This document shows, one piece after another, positions 1 through 10,154 of a stretch of 64,000 nt of DNA. Positions within the stretch are counted from its first letter, which is position 1; every line of letters starts with the position of its first letter. The stretch is taken from positions 248,188-312,187 of the forward strand of contig PUQB01000081.1 of assembly GCA_003024785.1 (NCBI GenBank), written 5' to 3'. Under the pieces are notes generated by a model. The model had not been told where the DNA came from, made no database searches, and saw nothing but the letters and a program-made list of their open reading frames with translations. Made by a program: the position numbers and the translations under genes. The DNA comes from Selaginella tamariscina. Its lineage: Eukaryota; Streptophyta; Lycopodiopsida; Selaginellales; Selaginellaceae.

Positions 1-705
1 TCATTTAAAATATATTCATAGTCTGTTTATTATTATTATTTTCTTAATTACTCGAGTATTTAGTTTTCATTTCCTAGTATCAATGGGATATTCTTTAATA
101 TTTTATTAATATTTGAAGAATATTCTAATATTAAACCTGATTATCATAATTAAATTAGTCTTGTTCTTAATTATTACAGTAATTATTCTACATTTGTATA
201 TATTAATGGGATTTTCTCAATTAATTTGTTATTATTTCAAGAATATTCATGTGTTAAACCTTATTATCAATATTAAATTAATACACACTATGAACATATT
301 TTAAATTATACATAATAATACATCATTTTATCTAATATATAGTCATATAGTTTTAATAATATATATTTAATATCATTTCCTTAATTACTTGAGTAATTAA
401 TCTTCTTTTATTAATGGGATATTCTTTATTATTTTCTTATTATTCCAAGAATATTCCAATATTAAACATGATTATGATAATTAATTTAGTTAATTATTTG
501 AGTACTTAATTTACATTTGTATATATTAATGGGATTTTCTCAATTAATTTCTTATTATTTCAAGAATATTTCAATGTTAAACCTTTTTATCAATATTAAA
601 TTAATATATTTATTAAAACTATATATGGCTATATATTAGATAAAATCATATATTATTATGTATAATTTAAAATATGTTCCTAGTGTGTTTATTAATTTTA
701 TTTTC
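1..705. repeat. AT-rich satellite with long inverted arms
   Basis: Very AT-rich DNA built from related units that recur about every 325 bp, each unit having two similar halves. Landmarks are the phrases AATGGGATATTCTTT (near 83 and 415) and AATGGGATTTTCTCAATTAA (near 206 and 529). An arm at about 271-358 reappears as a near-complete reverse complement at about 611-699, so the region between them could fold back. The first 60 bases match the segment starting near 661 in the same orientation, so units alternate in direction. No coding potential is evident. It could be a satellite or a nested fold-back (MITE-like) family. Confidence 0.7.
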
Positions 706-1840
706 TTAATTATTCGATGTTTGTTTTGCACACATATATAAACACAATCATAAATTTACACACGCATTACAAGAACTTACAAAACACATATGCACACACA
801 TGCACAACCCTAAACCAAACTGAAGAAATAGGTTGCTTCTTTATTGAAAACATCATGTTCAACGCATGTATGATATATGTACTCAATCTGTGTGACTGTA
901 TGTAACACATTGAATTTACATGTGTAATATTTATATTAAGCTTGTTGGGAGCAAACCCTATACCCTAAACCCTAATATGTAACACAATGAATTTACTCAT
1001 GTAATATGTATGTATGTCTGTGTGTATACACGTGTGCATGTATATATGTGTACTCTGTATGTATATATGTGTACTCTGTATGTATATATGTGTACTTTCT
1101 GTCTTCTCTCATACATACACACCATGCATGATCCATGTTAATATGTACTGTCTCTCTTCTCTCAAATATACACACCATGCATGATCTATAATATGTACTC
1201 GATCTCTCTAATATTATGTACTAATATGTATGTATGTCTGTGTGTATAATACACACCATGCATGATCCATAATATGTACTGTCTCTCTTCTCTCATATAC
1301 TATGTATGTATATCTGTGTATAATATGTGTAAGTAATATGTGTACTAATATATGCAATGTGTACAAAAATAATTTTTCAACACTCTCTCTTCTCTCATAC
1401 ATACACACCATGCATGATCCATCCTAAATCCAAAACCCTAAACCCTAAACCCTAAACCCATGTAATATGTGTGTATGTCTGTGTGTATACACGTGTGTAT
1501 GTATATATTATGTGTATTAATATATGCAATGTGTATGTATGTATTGATACACATGAAACTTTAACACTCTAATGGACACACACATGTTAAATCCCTGCAT
1601 GATTTATATTTTTGAGGTGTATGTGATACACCCACGCACACGCACGCGCTAATAATATAATGAAAGAATATTCGTTTAGGGCGAATCTATATTTTATTCT
1701 TTTTAGGGTTTAAGTATATTCTCAGAAGGAATATTCTATTAGGGTTGATATATATATTTAATTCCTTTAAGGTTTAGGTATATTCTTAGGGTTTCAAGAG
1801 GCGGCGGCTGTGAAATCGGCGGCGGCGGCTGTGCACACAG
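706..1840. repeat. Low-complexity region with interstitial telomere repeats
   Basis: A mixture of TGTATG/CACATA-rich sequence. Arabidopsis-type telomere units (AAACCCT) occur at 953-974 (two to three units) and 1433-1459 (about four units). A module containing CACACCATGCATGATC recurs around 1105, 1165, 1250 and 1400, usually beside CTCTCTTCTCTCA and ATATGTACT, so it is a short degenerate tandem array. Phrases of the type TTTAGGGTTTAAGTATATTC recur between 1650 and 1795, followed by a small GGC-rich patch (1800-1835) ending in a possible splice donor. I see no supportable gene. Confidence 0.6.
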
Positions 1841-1848
1841 GTGAGATC

Positions 1849-1879
<31 letters not shown>

Positions 1880-2125
1880 ATATGTATAGGAGTGTGCGTA
1901 TAATTTTATTTATTAGTTTTATCTCTCGCACACACACGCACACTCCTGTGTATGTATATGTGTGTGTGGGTGTGTGTTTGTTTATCTGTATGATTTTATT
2001 TGTTTCGCTCACACACGCATACACACGATATACATATACACATATATATATATATACCTATATACATTTATACATACATATATTATGTGTACCAGTATCT
2101 GTAAATTTTTTTTTATTGATCTTGC

Positions 2126-2170
<45 letters not shown>

Positions 2171-2235
2171 TATGTGTACCAGTATCTGTAAATTTTTTTT
2201 TATTGATCTATCTCTCCCACACACACGCGCACTGC

Positions 2236-2293
<58 letters not shown>

Positions 2294-2965
2294 ATCAATG
2301 CATATTAACAAATAGTATACAACACTAGTTTATATATATGCTTATATATTCATATGGGTTATATATCTATATACACACATATATATATGTGTGTGTTTTT
2401 CTGTATAATTTTATTTATTTATTAGTTTTATCTCTCGCACACACACGCACACTCCTGTGTATGTATATGTGTGTGTGTGTGTGTTTGTTTATCTGTATGA
2501 TTTTATTTGTTTCGCTCACACACGCATACACACAATATACATATACACATATATAATACCTATATACATATATACATACATACAACACTAGTTTATATAT
2601 ATGCTTATATATTCACAGACTCTCTCTCTTTCTCTATAGATTATATATCTATATACACACATATATATGTGTGTGTTTATCTGTATAATTTTATTTATTT
2701 ATTAGTTTTATCTTTCGCACACACACGCACACTCCTGTGTATATATATATGTGTGTGTGTGTGTTTGTTTATCTGTATGATTTTATTTGTTTCGCTCACA
2801 CGCATACACACGATATACATATACACACATATAGGTGTACCAGTACTGTATAATTTTATTTATTTATCTATCTCTTGCACACACACGTACACTCCTATAC
2901 ATACATACATACATACATACATATACACACACACATATATATATGTGTGTGTTTTTATCTCGCTA
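1841..2965. repeat. Tandem CA/TG/TA-rich modules
   Basis: Three to four copies of a module of roughly 270-500 bp. Each contains, in order, TATAATTTTATTTATTTA, a TCTCGCACACACACGCACAC segment, ATGTGTGTGTGTTTGTTTAT, ATGATTTTATTTGTTTCGC and CATACACACGATATACATA. Copies begin near 1890, 2400, 2680 and 2845, the last one partial. A second phrase, TGTGTACCAGTATCTGTAAA, is duplicated near 2085 and 2170. Long reading frames here are only translations of dinucleotide repeats. Confidence 0.75.
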
Positions 2966-2977
2966 AGCCCCTCAAGC

Positions 2978-4440
2978 GGCGGGATTAATCCCGCCGCGAG
3001 GCTTCAGGCAGGCTATGGGCGGCGGGATTAATCCCGCCGCCCATGGCCTGCGTGAGGGGCCTCGGCGGCGGGATTAATCCCGCCGCTCATCCATGCCCTG
3101 CGCGGAATGCGGCGGGATTTATCTCGCCGGCAATGGCCTGTGTGAAGGTTCTAATGGGCGGGATTAATCCCGCTGGATTCCGCGCAGGGCATTTACAGGG
3201 AATGGGCGGCAGGATTAATCCCGCCGCCGAGGCCCCTCACGCAGGCCATGGGCGGCGGGATTAATCCCGCCGCTCTTCGGTTTGTCGTAGAGCGGCGGGA
3301 TTAATTCCGCCGCCCAGGGAATTCACGCAGGACATGAACGGCGGGATTAATCCGGCCCCACGCTCATGCCCTTCGCGGAGGGCGGCGGGATTAATCCCGC
3401 CGTTCATGTCCTGCGTGAATTCCCTGGGCGGCGGGATTAATCCCGCCCCACCATCCCTGTTCAAAAATGCCGCAGCCAATATATATGTGTGAGCGATGAT
3501 TTACGAGAGGGCGGCGGGATTAGCCTCCGAACCTTCATTACCCGGTGGCGAGATTAATCTCCGAACCTTCATTACCCATTGGTATGTTGAATCAATCCCG
3601 ACTAACTCTGTCTGAGACGGAGAAGGTTTACAAAATACAATGGAGGGAACCGAGAAGGGTGGTGGGATTAATTTCACCATCCCTTACATGGTGGGCGGGA
3701 TTAATCCCGCCGCATACGCATGCCCTGCGCGGAATCGGGCGGGATTTATCCCGCCGCCATTGGCCTGCCTGAAGGGCCTAGGCGGCGGGATTAATCCCGC
3801 AAGATTTCGCACAGGGCATTGGCGTTCGGCGGGATTAATCCCGCCGACTAAGGCCCGAGTGAAGGGCCTGGGAGGCGGGATTAATCCCGCCGAACGCCAA
3901 TGCCTGTGCGAAATCGGGCGGGATTTATCCCACCGCCATTGGCCTGCCTGAAGTGCCTAGGCGGCGGAATTAATCCCGCCCGATTCCGCGCAGGGAATTG
4001 GCGTCCGGCGGGATTAATCCCGCCGCATAGGGACGAGTGAAGGCCCTGGGCGGCGGGATTAATCCCGCCGAGTCTTCAATGCCTGTTGGAGAAATGAATC
4101 TCGCCACCCTTCCTTTTTCCTCCATTGGTGAGTTGGACCAATCCTAAACGTTTCTGTCTAAGACGTAGAAGGTTTACAACATACCAATGGAGGGGACTGG
4201 GAAGGGTGGCGAGATTCATTTAACCATCCCTTACATGGTGGGCGAGATTAATCCCGCCTCCTTTTGAGTCACTGAAGGGGTGTGAGAAATAAATCCTGCC
4301 CAGTTCTCTTTGAGACCGAGAAGGGTGGCAAGATTAATTCCGCACTCCCGTTCAAGGCCTCCAGAAAGGTGGCGAGATTAATCCCGCCCACTCTTTCAGG
4401 AGGCATTGAAGGGGTGGCGAGATTAATCCCGCCGCACCTT
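2978..4440. repeat. GC-rich array of 18-bp palindromes
   Basis: About 30 copies of GGCGGGATTAATCCCGCC or close variants, spaced roughly 35-55 bp apart. Exact copies start at 2978, 3021 and 3067, and others lie around 3252, 3385, 3430, 3693, 3832, 3874, 4008 and 4053. Variants include ATTTAT centres (3111, 3739, 3917) and, toward the right end, GGCGAGATTAAT forms (3546, 4241, 4372, 4418). The linkers are few in type and occur in both orientations, several as perfect inverted repeats. The island is strongly GC-rich inside AT-rich DNA. Because the core is its own reverse complement, both strands read Gly-Gly-Ile-Asn-Pro-Ala in one frame. I do not recognise the family. It could be a fold-back element, a palindromic satellite or a cluster of protein-binding sites. 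Confidence 0.9.
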
Positions 4441-4531
4441 CCATGTGAATATATATGTGTATTAGTATATATAAGTTGCATATTTATCATCTTATCATAA
4501 TATTTCGAGTAAAAGCTAGGAATCTATATAA

Positions 4532-4618
4532 AACTGTCCAGAGCTCACATTTGTGGTGGTTCTAAAACGAAATGTTATCTTTCTTTTGCACTAACACAAA
4601 TGTGAGCTTCGGACAGTT
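4532..4618. repeat. Inverted repeat / hairpin with 24-bp arms
   Basis: AACTGTCC..CTCACATTTGTG at 4532-4555 pairs with CACAAATGTGAGC..GGACAGTT at 4595-4618, with about three central mismatches and a 39-base loop. It lies roughly 140 bases upstream of the ParB/methyltransferase-like gene. The arm length fits a miniature hairpin element, a regulatory stem-loop or a small-RNA precursor; the sequence alone does not decide which. Confidence 0.75.
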
Positions 4619-4760
4619 AATTACGTCTACTTCTCTCTGTGTATTATTTTTGTATATTCGGGTTTATACAAGTGTGTGTGCGTTTTTATATAATTTATAT
4701 TTATAGTGTATTATTTTGCAGAAGGACGATTTGATCAAACAAGGAGATCAAGTCATTAGT

Positions 4761-7700
4761 ATGGAGTCGTCGTCAAATTCTGGGTAAGAATTAAAATAAA
4801 ATCTGTTATACTCGGATACTTGAACTAATCATTTTTGTATTCAGATGTGGAATTGAAGTGACATTAAAGACAAGAGCAGGAGAAGAGATGGGCAGGGGGA
4901 TTTTGGAATCAACTTGGCCATATTTTAAGATAAATGGGAAGCGCATTGGAGCAACCATGGTTGCTGTCAAATTAACCTCTGTCACATCTCATGGACAAGC
5001 AAAACAATGGAAAGTTGATTCGCTAGTCAAGCACCCGAAAGCAGGCTGCGAACCCAGATTGGACGATGCTCGACAGATATGCCTTGTTCCATCCAATGTC
5101 ACGTTCTCGGATCCAGAGGTCGTCAGTTACAACATTATCTCGGGTGGTTTTGTCGACTTGTGGATAATGACGTTCACGTGTTCACTAATGATGTTGACCT
5201 TGGAGTTCTTCTTCAACTCAACGAAAGCCCATCTATGGAGGGATCCATCTGGATGTCTACTTCGAAGATCTTCAGACTCATCGAGTAGGTGTATTGTCAG
5301 GAGATATTGCTTCACAATACAGAAAATCAGCAAGTGGAGCAATCGTCCCTCTTGACATTGAAGAAGAACACAGCGACATCATAAGGGAGATTGAGAAGGT
5401 GGCTCGGTCTCAGGTTCTCTATAGATCACGTTCAATTTGCTTAGGAAGCTTCGGGAGCTGGAGGAGTGTGCCGAGAACACTAGAACAGCTGCAGTCGGGG
5501 ATCACACATGTTGATTCGGATCGCAAAAGAAAATCATCAATCGTTTTGTCAGCTGCACCTGTGGCATCTCATGCTGCAATAAGTCACAAGGAAATGATGT
5601 TGGATGATAAGATTTATCCTTGTAGGGTTAAATATTGCAGCGTCAACCCAAACTTCAATTACAGGCCACTCAACCAGGAACGTGTAGCTGAGCTCATGGA
5701 GAAGATGAAGGACGACAATTCTTATACCGTTCCACATAATGCTGTTTTGTGTCCATACTATGAAAGAAGGAAGGGTGCTGACAAAGTCTGGATCACAACA
5801 CCAGAACAACTCATGAAGATTCAGACGGAGAATAAAAGATCTATCAGTACTACATCATTAGTGGCCAGCACACAATAACGGCAGCCCAACGACTTCTCGA
5901 TGAACACAACAAAGGAACGATGGCAACAAAACTTTCTGAGCATACCCGTGAGAAGCTGACAAAAAGATCGGCGTTTTTAGCTAAGCCGAATCTCACAATC
6001 GAGCAGTACCATAAGTTATCGGCGGAATGGGACGCTGCCGACACCAACCACTACAACAGCAAAATGGAGAAGTTTAAAACACGCGAGCCGTGTGGGAATC
6101 TCTTCAGCGACCACAAAGAGCTACCGCAGGGAATACACAATCTGCGGAATACCGGGTAAGCAAATTGTTTGGGCGGGATTTATCTCGCCGGTATATTAAT
6201 CTGTCTTTTTCCTCAGAGAGTTGAAGAAATTGCAGCAGTTGATTTTGCCCAGGTGGGCGGGAAGGAAACATCATTTCTGATGATGTTGATTTCTTGCCCC
6301 GAAGATAGGATCTTTGCCAAATGGTTGGGGATTATGGAATCCTTTTCAAAAGGAACACTGAAGAAGAAGCAGACAAGTGAAGGGGAGCCCTCAGAAAAGT
6401 CTGCAAAGAAACCCAGTAAGACGCCGAAGGCTAAGTCTGTTCAATCTACAAAGGATGTAGACAACGATTTCAAGCTCACATGGTTGAAGCCTTTAAATGG
6501 AACAACGATGGAGGAGATGGAAGTCTTGGCTGATTTGGTGATCGATGGCAAACTACAAATTAATAACAGCAGCCCAACCTCTCCTTTTCATCTCAAGGCA
6601 ATGGAGTTGAAGACGGTCAGGCATTTCAAGGAGTGGTTGGGAATACACTGCCACAAACTGGGTTGGACCTCGACTTCAACATATGAAGAGGTTAGCAAAT
6701 ATTTGCATGTGACGAACGATGATATGCTTGTCGAATGGGTGAACCAATCGGAAGATCTAGGCAAGAATCTATTGCACGCCAACGCCAAAAAGGAGAACAT
6801 TGGGATGACGCCTTCTCTTATGGCAGTCCTTCAGCAGCGGAGAACCGAATTGAACCTTATAAAGGAGGATGCTACGAATCACGACAAGCCCTACAGATGT
6901 TTGTTGTTAGATTCGGAGACTTTATGGGGTAACATCACTGCTTGTAGGAAACCGTTTCAATTGTTCGTGATGGATCGGCGGGTGTCAAAAAATCTTTCGA
7001 CAGATAGGGCACTAGAGGATCTGGTGGAGAAACTTAGCCGTGCAAGCATATACATAGAAGGTATTTATTATTGAATTCATGCTTGCGCTCTTCACTGATA
7101 CCTACTTTTTCAGGTATTTATTTCTTGATTCTTGCTCATGTCACCGATACTTTTGCCTTCGCCTTCGCCAAGAAGAATAGACATCGTTGGACAGGATTTT
7201 ATATGAACGATGCTAATCCCAAGTGCATTGATACTGTTGTTCACTTGGTTGTTAGGAATGCGCCAAACAATTTCAAGCTTCCAAATGACTGGCCAGGCAT
7301 CTGTTTGCACTCCAACGGCCCTGAACCTCCATCCGATACACCGATAGGTATGAGTGACGTATTCGGCAATGTACGTTATCCAAACATTACAAGTCAAGCG
7401 GCACGGAGCATCGTCAACTTGATCAGGGGTCCTCACAGTGATGCGTGGGTTTTTGACTACTGCACTAGGGGGTCCGTCTTGAAGGAGTGTTACCTTCGGC
7501 ATACATGTGTGTTTGCCGTTGAGAAGGATAAGACCATGGTTGAGGACCTGAACAAGTGGATAGATTGGGTCTCAACTGAGTACCCCAACGATCCATAAAG
7601 GCGTATTTGAGAAAGTTCCCTCCAGATAAGTGCGATAGCTCTGAAGGTGAATCTGGTTCAATCTCGGAGTCTGAGAACGAACATCAATCAGATATTAGAC

Positions 7701-7846
7701 CGGAAGTTATCTCGAGGAGTACAGAACATTCGCACACTCCAGGACCCATGGAAACATCAATAGAAGATGCAGAAGATCTTGAACCATCTCACAAGCGGCT
7801 TAGACCTTCTTCGCCTCATCAGAAGGTAATAGCGAAGAAGAATTGA
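4761..7846 (+). pseudogene. Spliced, frame-broken gene: ParB-like plus permuted DNA-methyltransferase-like domains
   Basis: I do not recognise this gene as a named family member. Candidate exons are 4761-4783, 4845-6155, 6217-7060 and 7114 to about 7846, with good GT-AG borders at all three introns. Within exons the frame changes near 5150, 5235, 5838, after 6217 and near 7590, so as it stands it is not translatable. The part at 5660-5900 looks ParB-like: RPLNQERVAELMEKM, then YYIISGQHTITAAQRLL. The C-terminal half resembles a beta-class (permuted) N4/N6 methyltransferase. FQLFVMDRR at about 6955-6985 sits where FxxxxxDPPW/Y is expected, with the PP changed to RR. WVFDYCTRGSVLKE at 7444-7485 sits where the C-terminal DxFxGSG cofactor motif is expected, followed by CVFAVEKD. 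A Ser/Glu-rich tail follows. Domain calls are inference from motif order; both catalytic motifs look damaged. Confidence 0.55.
6172..6191. repeat. Copy of the palindrome element inside intron 2
   Basis: The 20 bases GGCGGGATTTATCTCGCCGG inside the 61-nt intron 6156-6216 are identical to positions 3111-3130 of the palindromic array. This is the only clear copy outside 2978-4440 that I found in the window. Confidence 0.9.
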
Positions 7847-8160
7847 TAATGAATTGATAGAGTGATGAATAGTTGTAAATGAGTGTAACATAAGGCATTT
7901 TTGTATATTTCTTTTATATTTGTACAGAAAATAAATTCTCAAGGATTAATGAAGCTTTTAGTTCAAACATGGGTCACACATTAACAAGGTAAATAATATA
8001 CCTTGATAATTTTAAGGTCAGCTAATTATCATTTTGCAGATGTAATGAAATAATTGAGAACATGGATTTTCAGCATTGCCATGAGGTAAGAGAGGGGTTT
8101 GGCGACAATTTCTTGTGCCACATGTCAGAATGACAGAGTTCATGCAGGAAATGGATAATA

Positions 8161-9305
8161 ATGCAGCTCAAAACATCGTTACCATGGGGGCCACTTCAGT
8201 TTTTGCATCAATCATTTTTATTGGCTTCAGTTCCGAAATCAATTTCTTCAGCGCATGCAATATCTGAATCTTGTAAGGATGATGTACAATTAAATGATGA
8301 AGGGATAGGCAACGAAATAGTGGCAACGGATAAATGTGAAAGGGAGCAAACAAGTGATTTGCAAAGTATTCAAGAGGCAACGCTATCTCATGTTACTCAT
8401 GGCCATATTGTGTTGTTGGATGTCAATGGTGTTCTGCTTCATCGACAAAGGCCCCAGGATAGAAAAACAGAAATCAAACAAGGAGATTTCATTCCTTGTC
8501 ATGGTAAATTTCGATATGATATTATTTTTCGTCCAGGGTTGGATCGTCTCTTTCAAAAGCTTAAGGAGATGGGTGCGCTTGTGGGGATTTGGTCATGCAT
8601 GCAGATTCATAACTTAACACCGCTGTTGAGTTTACTTAAGAAACATTGTAGTGTTGCAGAAGAGGTGATTCGTAAAGATTGGATTTTTGACCAGCGAATG
8701 TGTCATAAACCTCTCGAATTTCACAATATAAGAAAGGAAAGCAAGCCATACTTCTTCAAGAATGAAAGAATTAATTGGGCTCATGGGGAGATCAGTCGCT
8801 TAAGGATAACGAAGAATGCACATATCTTAGTAGTAGACGACTCTCCTCAGAAGGCTATGCTCAACCAAAACATTGCTTGTATTCATCCAATCACTTTCGA
8901 TCCATATTCTGATACGATATCATGGATGAGCTAGTGAACTACTTGGATACGTGCCTCAGAAAGAAGAATCTCGAAAATTTTTGTGAGCAGTATCCACCGT
9001 ATCATACATTTCCTGAAGCTTTTCTTTCTCGTGATATTGAATTTTATAAAATGAAGGATAGCAACCGGGCGCTTTATAATATTATTCTTAAGGAACGTCA
9101 GTTTTTAGATGAGCCTTTATGCAGACCTTCTCTTATCACATCTTATGTATTAACAAGGATGGCAACTCCCAATTGCATTCGTGAGAGTGTTAAGTGGTGG
9201 CAACAACATCAAGATATTGACCAAAATGATTTGATTAATCCGGAGAGTGATGATTTAGACAAAATGAAAAGATTTCTTTGTATGATAGAAAGAAAGTATT
9301 TATAA
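8161..9305 (+). CDS. NIF/FCP1-like HAD-family protein phosphatase, one frame break
   Basis: The first frame runs from ATG 8161 to 8934. It has VLLDVNGVLL near residue 85 (the HAD DxDG nucleophile loop with Asn in place of the second Asp, a form I recall from plant NIF-like proteins), then IFRPGLDRLFQKL, GIWSC, WIFDQRMC, KPYFFKN and LVVDDSPQKAM (the C-terminal DD motif). This is the motif order of CTD small phosphatase-like / NLI-interacting-factor domains, which dephosphorylate protein Ser/Thr. The coding continues in another frame from about 8922 to 9305 (DELVNYLDTCL onward). One base is therefore out of register around 8920-8930: a real frameshift or a sequence error. The N-terminal start is uncertain; a possible upstream exon (8040-8086, donor GAG|GTAAGA) leads into a different frame. 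There are no introns in the phosphatase core. It may be a decayed or retro-copied gene. Confidence 0.7.
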
Positions 9306-10149
9306 AAAATTAACATGTTGATAAGAAAATGATTTCATTTGTAATTATGTTTGATAGTATTTCTTCATTATTGTAAACTATTTTTAGAATAATATGAATA
9401 TTCTAAGATATTTTAGGAATATTCCTTACTAAGTAAGGTTATTGAAGGATTAATTAATTAATTAATTAATATTTAAGGCTTAATTACATATTAATTAAAT
9501 GATTAATTAATAATTAAAACTTAAGTATTAATTAGTAATTTATTTTATATTCCCATTTTCACGTATCATGCCCACTTTAGTTACAACGTGCATCATAGTT
9601 TCACTGGATTTACTTACAAACCTCTACAATAAATGTAATACCCTAAATAAGTGATATATGTTGAATTAAACACACATTTTTAAGTCTTAATTGCCAACTA
9701 ACTTCTTAAAATTGATTCAAAATGTGTTATACATCATGAAAATAATATTCCCACAAACCATCTTTATAAATTAAAACATTATCAACAATAATATCTTGCA
9801 TATTTGCAAAAAGCTCATATATCATGCATTGAAAAATGTCTAAAATAAACTTAAATAATATAACCACAAATTTGTAAAGATCAAAAGGTATATAAAATGT
9901 GATATTTGAAATATCTTTATCAGTCATTGAAACGTGTCAATGCTCAAAGGCTAAATCAAATTTAATAAACCATTTACTATGACCTAAACAATATAACATA
10001 TTGATAGTGTTATAAAGTGCATAAACATCCTTAATGGTGACATTATTATAAAGTTAGAAATCCATGCAAAACTATAAAGACTCATTAGTTTCAGACTCTT
10101 GGCAACAAATTGCATTGTCAACAACTCTTATGATAATCATCTTCGAATT
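9306..10149. other. AT-rich intergenic, no gene seen
   Basis: A+T-rich sequence with TTAATTAA runs (9450-9540). No convincing reading frame, RNA gene or mobile-element end is visible before the solo LTR. Confidence 0.6.
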
Positions 10150-10154
10150 AACAC

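Noticed and set aside
953..1459. True chromosome end
   Set aside because: Telomere units are too few and are followed on both sides by ordinary sequence; treated as interstitial.
1810..3031. Long open frames of 70-170 codons over CA/TG repeats
   Set aside because: They are translations of dinucleotide runs on both strands (His-Thr and Cys-Val strings) without any gene structure.
3043..3951. Open frames repeating GGINPAA on both strands
   Set aside because: They follow automatically from the palindromic DNA; no start context, splice pattern or homologue supports a protein.
2978..4440. CRISPR-like look of short palindromic repeats with spacers
   Set aside because: Spacers recur and invert, spacing is irregular, no cas genes are present and the context is a spliced plant nuclear genome.
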